Of a stretch of DNA of 9,497 nucleotides, positions 1 through 5,387 are shown one piece after another; the first letter of the stretch is position 1; the number at the start of each line of letters is the position of its first letter. Origin of the DNA: Thermoanaerobaculia bacterium. Its GTDB lineage: Bacteria > Acidobacteriota > Thermoanaerobaculia > UBA5066. Where the stretch lies: contig JAMQPJ010000321.1 in the NCBI GenBank assembly GCA_023717585.1, positions 1-9,497 on the forward strand, read 5' to 3'. The notes beneath the pieces were generated by a model. The model was not told where the DNA came from. It made no database searches and saw only the letters and a program-made list of their open reading frames with translations. The translations under genes and the position numbers were made by a program.

Positions 1-2
1 CG

Positions 3-977
3 GACGCGCTCCTCATCGTGAACGGGGCGCAGCAGGGGCTCGACCTCATCACGCGCGCGCTCGTGGATCCGGGCGACCCTGTCGTCGTCGAGACGCCGTC
101 GTACGCGGGGGCTCTCTCGCTCTTCCGCGCGCATCGGGCGCGCCTCCTCGGCGTCCCGCTCGACGGCGAGGGGCTCTCGCCGGCCGCCTTCGAGCGGGCG
201 CTTCTCGAGAAGCCGAAGTTCGTCTACACGAGCCCCGACTTCCAGAATCCGACGGGTCTCCTGTTTTCCCCGTCGCGGCGGGCGGAGATCGCGCGGCTCG
301 CGGCGGCCGCCGGCGTCCTTCTCGTCGAGGACGCGTTCGACGCGGACCTCCTCGTCGAGGGCGAGCTGCCGCCGCCCTTCGCGGCGTTCGCGCCGGGGCA
401 CGTGATCCACCTCGGCACGATCTCGAAAGCGCTCTTCCCGGGCGTGCGCGTCGGCTGGATCGCGGGCCCCAGGGAGTTCGTCCATCGGCTCGCCGCGCTC
501 AAGCGCGTCGGTGAGCTGACCTCCCCTCCCGTCCTGCAGGCGGCCCTGAACCTGTTCCTCGTCCGGGGCGACTACGAACGGCATCTCGTGCGCATGCGGA
601 ACAGGCTGAAGAGCCGCCTCGCCCTCGCGCATCGCACGATCCTGAACCGCTTTCCGATCGGGACGCGCGCCCAGAAGCCGTCCGGGGGATACGTCCTCTG
701 GGCGGAGCTTCCGCCCGGCGTCTCGGGCCGCGCCCTCGCCGCTGCGGCGCGCGAGAACGGGGTGCTCCTCTCGGCGGGCGCCGACTTCCAGCACGACCAG
801 GCGGACGTATCCGCAATCCGGATCTCCGTCGCGCGCGGGTCCGCTTCGGACCTCGAGAAAGCCCTCGAGATCGCCGGCGCGGCGGCGCGCGACCTGGCCC
901 GGCAGGCTGCGCGGCGGCAGAAGGCTCCGGCGCGCGAGACCAGGGATGCGGCCGAGGCCGCGCTGATCCAGATCTGA
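3..977 (+). CDS. PLP-dependent aminotransferase-fold protein, probable MocR/PdxR-type regulator C-terminal domain (5' partial)
   Basis: The reading frame is open to the left edge, so the N-terminus lies outside the window; the GTG at 18 is an internal valine, not a start. What is visible is most of a fold-type I aminotransferase domain. It begins at the NGAQQGLDL segment, has Asn in the NPTG motif (nt 246-257), an acidic VEDAFDAD strand (nt 324-347), and the PLP-binding lysine in GTISKALFPG (Lys codon 426-428). A substrate-carboxylate arginine is likely in the IRISVARG segment near the end. The GTxSKxLFPGxRxGW pattern is typical of the aminotransferase-like domain of MocR/GntR regulators. In other bacteria the MocR member PdxR controls pdxST, and pdxS starts 46 bases downstream. 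A true aminotransferase of the 2-aminoadipate type is the main alternative. The N-terminal winged helix that would decide this is not in the window. Confidence 0.
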   Translation, partial: DALLIVNGAQQGLDLITRALVDPGDPVVVETPSYAGALSLFRAHRARLLGVPLDGEGLSPAAFERALLEKPKFVYTSPDFQNPTGLLFSPSRRAEIARLAAAAGVLLVEDAFDADLLVEGELPPPFAAFAPGHVIHLGTISKALFPGVRVGWIAGPREFVHRLAALKRVGELTSPPVLQAALNLFLVRGDYERHLVRMRNRLKSRLALAHRTILNRFPIGTRAQKPSGGYVLWAELPPGVSGRALAAAARENGVLLSAGADFQHDQADVSAIRISVARGSASDLEKALEIAGAAARDLARQAARRQKAPARETRDAAEAALIQI

Positions 978-991
978 GCCAATTTCCGGAA

Positions 992-1008
992 GGGGATCCT
1001 GAATCCCC
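992..1008 (+). other. Small hairpin in the gap before pdxS
   Basis: GGGGAT and ATCCCC form a perfect 6-bp stem around a 5-nt loop in the 46-base gap between the aminotransferase-fold gene and pdxS. It lies just upstream of the pdxS ribosome-binding site. There is no following T-run, so it is not a convincing terminator. It could be part of an operator or an mRNA structure, or be chance in GC-rich DNA. Confidence 0.3.
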
Positions 1009-1009
1009 G

Positions 1010-1015
1010 AAAGGG
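1010..1015 (+). promoter_or_regulatory. Ribosome-binding site of pdxS
   Basis: AAAGGG lies 8 bases before the ATG at 1024. It supports this start, which also gives the usual PdxS N-terminal length. Confidence 0.6.
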
Positions 1016-1023
1016 TTCTCAAC

Positions 1024-1941
1024 ATGACGACCAGCAGCGACTTCCCGTTCACCTCACCCTTCGCGACCGACGCATTTCGCGTGAAAGTCGGTCTCGCCGA
1101 AATGCTCAAGGGCGGCGTCATCATGGACGTCGTCGACGCCGACCAGGCGAAGATCGCCGAGGACGCCGGCGCCGTCGCGGTCATGGCGCTCGAGCGCGTG
1201 CCGTCCGACATCCGCCGGGACGGCGGCGTCGCGCGCATGTCGCCGGTCTCGAAGATCCGCGAGATCGAAGCAGCGGTGTCGATCCCCGTGATGGCCAAAT
1301 GCCGCATCGGCCACCTTGCCGAGGCACGCGTGCTCGAGGCGCTCGAAGTCGACTTCGTCGACGAGTCGGAGGTCCTGACCCCCGCGGACGAGGAAAATCA
1401 CGTCTACAAGCACGACTTCAAGGTGCCCTTCGTGTGCGGCTGCCGCAACCTCGGCGAGGCTCTCCGGCGAATCGGCGAAGGGGCCGCGATGATCCGCACG
1501 AAAGGCGAGGCGGGCACGGGCGACATCGTTCACGCCGTCAGGCACCTGCGCGAGGTCACGCGCCAGATCAAGGCGCTCACGCTCCTGACGAAAGACGAAT
1601 GGATGGCCGCCGCGAAAAACCTCGGGGCCCCGTTCGAGCTCGTCGTGTGGGTGGCGGAGAACGGGCGCCTCCCGGTCCCGAACTTCGCGGCCGGCGGCGT
1701 CGCGACGCCCGCCGACGCGGCCCTCTGCCGCATGCTCGGGGCCGAGGCGGTCTTCGTGGGCTCCGGCATCTTCAAGTCGTCGGACCCGGCCAGGCGCGCG
1801 CGCGCGATCGTGGAAGCGACGACGCATTTCCAGGATCCGGCGCGGATCGCGAAGGCGTCGGAGGGTCTCGGCGAAGGCATGAAGGGCATCGAGGCCGCGA
1901 AGCTCTCGGAGGCCGAGCTGCTCCAGACGCGAGGCTGGTAG
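1024..1941 (+). CDS. pdxS: Pyridoxal 5'-phosphate synthase, synthase subunit PdxS
   Basis: PdxS is the (beta/alpha)8 barrel subunit of the cytoplasmic DXP-independent PLP synthase. It condenses ribose 5-phosphate, glyceraldehyde 3-phosphate and ammonia from PdxT into pyridoxal 5'-phosphate. The 305-residue length is close to the family norm. Key residues are present with a constant offset of 11 from Bacillus subtilis PdxS: Asp35 (Asp24) in IMDVVDADQAK, Lys92 (Lys81) in MAKCRIGH, and Lys160 (Lys149) in IRTKGEAGTG. The segments ALERVPSDIR, DESEVLTPADE and PFVCGCRNLGEA are also typical. The ATG start has a good Shine-Dalgarno site. pdxT follows 4 bases after the stop, so the two subunits are likely translated together. 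Nothing suggests loss of function. Confidence 0.98.
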   Translation: MTTSSDFPFTSPFATDAFRVKVGLAEMLKGGVIMDVVDADQAKIAEDAGAVAVMALERVPSDIRRDGGVARMSPVSKIREIEAAVSIPVMAKCRIGHLAEARVLEALEVDFVDESEVLTPADEENHVYKHDFKVPFVCGCRNLGEALRRIGEGAAMIRTKGEAGTGDIVHAVRHLREVTRQIKALTLLTKDEWMAAAKNLGAPFELVVWVAENGRLPVPNFAAGGVATPADAALCRMLGAEAVFVGSGIFKSSDPARRARAIVEATTHFQDPARIAKASEGLGEGMKGIEAAKLSEAELLQTRGW

Positions 1942-1945
1942 TCGC

Positions 1946-2524
1946 TTGATCGGCGTCCTCGCCCTTCAGGGCGACTTCGAGGCGCACCGGAAGGCCCTGC
2001 AACGCGCGGGCGTCGGCGCGCACGACGTGCGTTCGAGGGACGAGATCCTCGCTTCGACCGGCCTCGTGATTCCCGGCGGCGAGTCGACGGCGATGCGCCT
2101 CCTCATGGAAGGGACCGGAATCGAGGGCGCGATCCGCGCCGTCGCGGACCGCGGCGATCCGGTCCTCGGCACCTGCGCGGGAGCAATTCTCCTGGCCCGG
2201 GACGTGGAGGGGCCGCGGGCGCCGGGCTTCGGCCTCCTCCCGATGACGGTCGTGAGGAACGCGTACGGCCGGCAGCTGGATTCGGCGGTCGTGCGGCTGA
2301 CGGACATCTCTCGCGCCGTGCTCGGCGAGGAGCCGCTCGAAGCCGTCTTCATCCGCGCCCCGAGGATCTCCGCCGTCGACGAAGGCGTCGAGGTGCTCGC
2401 GCGGCGGAACGGCGACCCGGTGCTCGTGCGCAGGGGCAACGTCACGGCGGCGACGTTCCATCCCGAGCTGACGCGCGACTCCAGGGTGCTGACGGTGTTT
2501 CTCTCCGGGCGAGCCTCCGCATGA
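1946..2524 (+). CDS. pdxT: Pyridoxal 5'-phosphate synthase, glutaminase subunit PdxT
   Basis: PdxT is the class I glutamine amidotransferase that hydrolyses glutamine and channels ammonia to PdxS. The protein begins at a TTG codon (MIGVLALQGDF), exactly where family members begin. A GAGG at 1931-1934 may serve as the ribosome-binding site. The catalytic triad is complete: Cys77 in GTCAG, His172 and Glu174 in the HPEL motif near the C-terminus. The GGEST loop (residues 44-48) and the FIRAP segment are also characteristic. Length (192 residues) is normal. It lies 4 bases after pdxS. Its final codons contain an ATGA that opens a six-codon reading frame leading into the next gene. Confidence 0.97.
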   Translation: MIGVLALQGDFEAHRKALQRAGVGAHDVRSRDEILASTGLVIPGGESTAMRLLMEGTGIEGAIRAVADRGDPVLGTCAGAILLARDVEGPRAPGFGLLPMTVVRNAYGRQLDSAVVRLTDISRAVLGEEPLEAVFIRAPRISAVDEGVEVLARRNGDPVLVRRGNVTAATFHPELTRDSRVLTVFLSGRASA

Positions 2525-2541
2525 GAAAATCTCCGGCTTGA
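2521..2541 (+). other. Six-codon minicistron bridging pdxT and the crotonase gene
   Basis: The ATG at 2521 overlaps the pdxT stop as ATGA. It reads six codons (MRKSPA) to a TGA at 2539-2541, which overlaps the TTG start of the next gene as TTGA. This could let ribosomes pass from pdxT to the crotonase gene by two termination-reinitiation steps. It may also be coincidence: no strong Shine-Dalgarno site is seen before either start. Confidence 0.3.
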
Positions 2542-3326
2542 GCGCACACGCCGTCACGATCGATGAACCGGCCGACCTCCTCGTGGAGGACCGGGGCGGC
2601 GTGAGGATCCTTGCGATGGGCCGGGGCAAGGCGAACGCCATGTCGACGGAGTTCGCCGCCGCCCTGCACGGCGCCGCGCTCCGGGCACAGGAGGACCCGG
2701 CCGTGCGCGGCGTCGTCCTGACGTCCCGCTCGCCGAAGATCTTCTGCGGCGGGTTCGACCTGAGGCTGCTGGCGCGGGCCGGCCGGGAGGATTTCGCCCG
2801 GTTCGTCCACACGTTCGACGCGCTCTTCTTCGACCTTTTCCTGCTGGGCAAGCCGCTCATCGCGGCGCTGACGGGGCATGCGGTCGCCGGCGGCGCCCTT
2901 CTGGCGGCCACAGCGGACTTCCGTTTCGCGGCCGAAGGACCCGGCACGATAGGCTTGCCGGGGGTGCGCCTCGGGATCCACATGCCGCGCCACTTGCTGG
3001 AAGCGGCGCGCAGCACGGTCGGCGAGCAGACGCTCACGCGCTGGGCGCTCCTCGGGGAGACGATGCCGTTCCGCGAGGCCCGCGAGCTCGGCGCGATCGA
3101 CAGGATCGTTCCCAGGGGCCGGCTCCTCGAGGAGGCCGTGAACTTCGCGGAGCAGCTCGGCAGCGCCTCGAGCGAGGTGTACACGGCGATCAAGCGCGAT
3201 CTCAGGGGCACGGCGTACGAAAAGGCGCGGGCCGTACTCCCCGAGGGGCGAAAGGCCTTCGTCGCCTCCTGGTTTTCCGAGATCGGCCAGCGCGGCCTCG
3301 CCTCCGCCCTGCGGCGCGGTTCCTGA
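2538..3326 (+). CDS. Crotonase-superfamily protein (enoyl-CoA hydratase/isomerase-like), atypical active site
   Basis: A 262-residue protein with the crotonase fold. The CoA/oxyanion-hole segments are recognisable: KIFCGGFDLRLL (residues 67-78) and the HAVAGGALLAATADFRFA strand-helix (114-131). These are followed by GLPGVRLGI and the C-terminal REARELGAIDRIVP element (about 175-190). Family members bind acyl-CoA thioesters and stabilise an enolate. The two glutamates that hydratases use appear to be absent: residue 142 is Gly where LPE is usual, and the position matching the second Glu seems to be Arg or Trp. Hydratase activity is therefore doubtful. The spacing after the motif resembles delta3-delta2 enoyl-CoA isomerases. 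The TTG start at 2538 gives a sensible N-terminus 13 bases after pdxT. A downstream GTG near 2584 is a weaker alternative. The link to vitamin B6 is positional only. Confidence 0.85.
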   Translation: MSAHAVTIDEPADLLVEDRGGVRILAMGRGKANAMSTEFAAALHGAALRAQEDPAVRGVVLTSRSPKIFCGGFDLRLLARAGREDFARFVHTFDALFFDLFLLGKPLIAALTGHAVAGGALLAATADFRFAAEGPGTIGLPGVRLGIHMPRHLLEAARSTVGEQTLTRWALLGETMPFREARELGAIDRIVPRGRLLEEAVNFAEQLGSASSEVYTAIKRDLRGTAYEKARAVLPEGRKAFVASWFSEIGQRGLASALRRGS

Positions 3327-3340
3327 GCGCGGGCTTCTCG

Positions 3341-4486
3341 ATGACCGACGCTCGGGACTTGGCGCGCCTCGACGCGGTCCTCGAAGCGCTCTCTCTGGAG
3401 AGACGGGCGGCCGGCGCGCGCTTTTTCGAAGATCTCTACCTGCGCTTTCAGCGCCGCGTCGCGAGCGAGACGCTGACGCGCCCGGCGGGGAATCCCGGGG
3501 CTTTCGACGCGGAAGCGTTCTTCGCGGAATGGGACGACGAGGAGAGGGGCCTGGTCGGGGAGGAGCGTGCGCTCGCCTTCGCCTGGCTGGCGAAAACCTG
3601 CGGGTTCGAGGTGACGACCTCCGAAGGCACGTGCCAGCGGCCCTGGGAGGACGACGCACCCTTGCCCGACGAGCCACGCCGCGGCCAGGGACTCGGTGGA
3701 TCTTCTTTGAAAGTGAGGAAGGCGAGAGCGCACCGCGGCGTGATCGCAACGATCGACGGCCGACGCATCCTTGCCGACGCGGGATTTCCGCTGCCCGCGC
3801 TCGTGCCGCTCTCTCCGGCGGCGCGGGAGATCCCGACGGGTATGGGAACGCTCTCCGCGACCGTCTCCGGAGACGGCGGCGTTCGCATCAGGTGCGAAGC
3901 GCGCGGCGTGGAGACGGAGCTGCTCCGCCTCGACGTCGCGCCGAATCCTTCCCCTCTTCCACTGGAAGAAACCTCCGGGACGTCACACGACGCTTCTCCA
4001 CAGCCCGAACCGCGCGGGGCTTTCGCACTGCGCATTCTCGACGACCGCGTCCTCTTCTGGCGCGCGGGGCGGATGACGATTCTCGATGCCTGGAGCCGGC
4101 TCGAGTATCCGCTCCCTGCTTCCGAGCGCGCCGCGATCGAGAAGATCTTCGCGCTCGACCTCGAGGGGATCTCACTCCCCGAAAAGCCGCCTGCGGAAGC
4201 GCCCGAGCCCGCGACGTTGTCCGTCTCTCACCTCAGCCCGGTGGCCCCGGAGGAAGCCCGCGGCCGCGTGGGCAAAGGCGCGCTTCCTCTCCTCCTCGTG
4301 TCGAGCCGGGAGGAACGCGTGGTGGCGGCCCCGGGAGGCTCCTTGATCACGATCCGGGCGACCCTCTCCGACGTGCCTCCCCTGGGGCCCGGGGAAGCCG
4401 TTCGCAAGACGCTCGTCTTCCACCTCGTGTCCGAGCTCTTCGAGCTCGGGAGGGAAGACGGAAGCGCCGAAGGGAGACCGGGCTAG
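3341..4486 (+). CDS. Uncharacterised protein, arylamine N-acetyltransferase-like fold without the catalytic cysteine
   Basis: I do not recognise a named family with certainty. Residues 69-91 (RGLVGEERALAFA... to CGFEV) align without gaps to the NAT segment around the catalytic cysteine (RGGYCFELN... GFDV), but the Cys position is Gly73. Further on, HRGVIATIDGRRILADAGF (131-149) matches the NAT His and Asp elements. His131 and Asp146 are 15 residues apart, as are His107 and Asp122 in Salmonella NAT. About 20 extra residues (97-124) separate the two blocks. The remaining 230 residues are less clear; 208-227 is a Pro/Ser-rich linker, and FALRILDDRVLFWR and LLLVSSREERVVAA look like beta strands. 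No signal peptide or membrane segment is seen, so it is probably cytoplasmic. The ATG at 3341 lies 14 bases after the crotonase gene, without a clear Shine-Dalgarno site. That it is a real gene is well supported; the fold assignment is tentative. Confidence 0.8.
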   Translation: MTDARDLARLDAVLEALSLERRAAGARFFEDLYLRFQRRVASETLTRPAGNPGAFDAEAFFAEWDDEERGLVGEERALAFAWLAKTCGFEVTTSEGTCQRPWEDDAPLPDEPRRGQGLGGSSLKVRKARAHRGVIATIDGRRILADAGFPLPALVPLSPAAREIPTGMGTLSATVSGDGGVRIRCEARGVETELLRLDVAPNPSPLPLEETSGTSHDASPQPEPRGAFALRILDDRVLFWRAGRMTILDAWSRLEYPLPASERAAIEKIFALDLEGISLPEKPPAEAPEPATLSVSHLSPVAPEEARGRVGKGALPLLLVSSREERVVAAPGGSLITIRATLSDVPPLGPGEAVRKTLVFHLVSELFELGREDGSAEGRPG

Positions 4487-5268
4487 AAATCCAGCTCGTC
4501 TCCGTCCGCGAGGATCGAGACGCGCGCGTTCCCGAGTTCCGCCACGTCGAACCTGAGACGCGGGAGCGTCGGCGGTTTCATGTGGTAAAGGTGAATCGGG
4601 ACCGCGGGCGGGAACTTCTCGATCTCGGACCCGAGGGTCGCGGGCGTGAGGTGCTTCGAAACGTCCGCGAGGTGCTGCAGGGAATTCGGAAACGAGCACT
4701 CGACGAAGAGCCCCTGGACGTCGGCGCGCGCGCGCGCCGCCCGCCAGAGCGCATCCGTCGGTCCCGTGTCGCCCGAGAACACGATGCTCGTGCCGCCCTC
4801 CTCGAGGATGTAGCCGACGGTCGGGACGACGTGCGACACCGGAATGGCGGTCGCGACGAGCCCACCGGCCGAGAACGGCTCGCCGAGGGCGACTTCACGA
4901 AACGTCACCGCGGGCACGAGATCGTTCGGCAGGCGCGAGAAGTCGGGCCACAGCGCGTCGTTGAAGAGGTGCTTCCGGAGGGCGGCGAGGATCTGCTCCG
5001 GAGCCACGATCTCGAGAGGCAAGGCGTTTCGGCCGAAGACGTTTTCGACCAGGAAGGGGAGCGACGCGACGTGGTCCATGTGTGCGTGCGTGACGAGGAC
5101 GGCCCGGACGCGCGCCTGCTCTTCCAAGGTCAGCGCGTCGGTAAGGGCGCCGGCGTCGACACAGACCGTCCCGTTCACGAGGAACGACGTCTGACGATGA
5201 GAGGGCGAGGAGCCGCCATGGGCTCCGAGGACGCGAACACGCACGGGGGAGGGATTATGAGCCTGCAT
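4483..5268 (-). CDS. Metallo-beta-lactamase-fold hydrolase, class II 3',5'-cyclic-nucleotide phosphodiesterase-like
   Basis: A 261-residue MBL-fold protein. The metal-binding motif is THAHMDH (His61, His63, Asp65, His66). Other probable ligands are His146 in IPVSHVVPTVGY, Asp167 in FSGDTGPTD, and His229 in HLYHMKP. The stretch from DAGALTDALTLEEQ through VLVTHAHMDHVASLPFLVE and VFG is typical of class II cyclic nucleotide phosphodiesterases (the yeast PDE1 type), as are RKHLFND.LWPDFSRLPN and VECSFPN. The likely reaction is hydrolysis of cAMP or cGMP to the 5'-nucleotide, although bacterial relatives are mostly untested and the real substrate could differ. No signal peptide is seen, so a cytoplasmic site is likely. 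The ATG at 5268 has a purine-rich GGGGGA about 13 bases upstream on the minus strand. It lies 117 bases after the barrel gene and converges on the + strand operon with a 4-base overlap. Confidence 0.88.
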   Translation of the reverse strand: MQAHNPSPVRVRVLGAHGGSSPSHRQTSFLVNGTVCVDAGALTDALTLEEQARVRAVLVTHAHMDHVASLPFLVENVFGRNALPLEIVAPEQILAALRKHLFNDALWPDFSRLPNDLVPAVTFREVALGEPFSAGGLVATAIPVSHVVPTVGYILEEGGTSIVFSGDTGPTDALWRAARARADVQGLFVECSFPNSLQHLADVSKHLTPATLGSEIEKFPPAVPIHLYHMKPPTLPRLRFDVAELGNARVSILADGDELDF

Positions 5269-5341
5269 TCCGCGGGACGCTTCCCCCGGTGACGCCCCTC
5301 ACAAAACCACGAGGGTCCCTGCGGAATCCGGCGCGGAGGGG

Positions 5342-5358
5342 TTGCGGCGAAGCCGCAA
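5342..5358. other. Hairpin in the gap between the barrel and MBL genes
   Basis: TTGCGGC-GAA-GCCGCAA forms a perfect 7-bp stem with a 3-nt loop, directly adjoining the larger hairpin. On the minus strand it comes second after the barrel gene and before the MBL gene. It may help termination or protect mRNA ends. Confidence 0.5.
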
Positions 5359-5387
5359 GGGGAACCCGAGCCCCGGGTTCCCCTTTT
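5357..5387. terminator. Probable terminator at the end of the barrel gene
   Basis: Arms 5357-5368 and 5374-5385 form a perfect 12-bp stem with a 5-nt loop. On the minus strand the hairpin begins inside the TAA stop of the 956-codon gene, so it is well placed to end the envelope operon, but it is not followed by T's in that direction. On the plus strand it ends in a TTTT run, as for an intrinsic terminator blocking transcription towards the barrel gene. A bidirectional role is possible. Confidence 0.6.

Noticed and set aside
1772..3733. Long minus-strand open frame (653 codons) antisense to pdxT and the crotonase gene
   Set aside because: Its product is rich in Arg, Pro, Ala and Ser with no recognisable domain, and it lies opposite well-identified genes. 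Long antisense frames are expected in GC-rich DNA.
3529..5292. Plus-strand open frame (587 codons) covering the NAT-like gene's 3' part and the MBL gene
   Set aside because: The product is Arg-rich and low in complexity, and it spans two better-supported genes on opposite strands.
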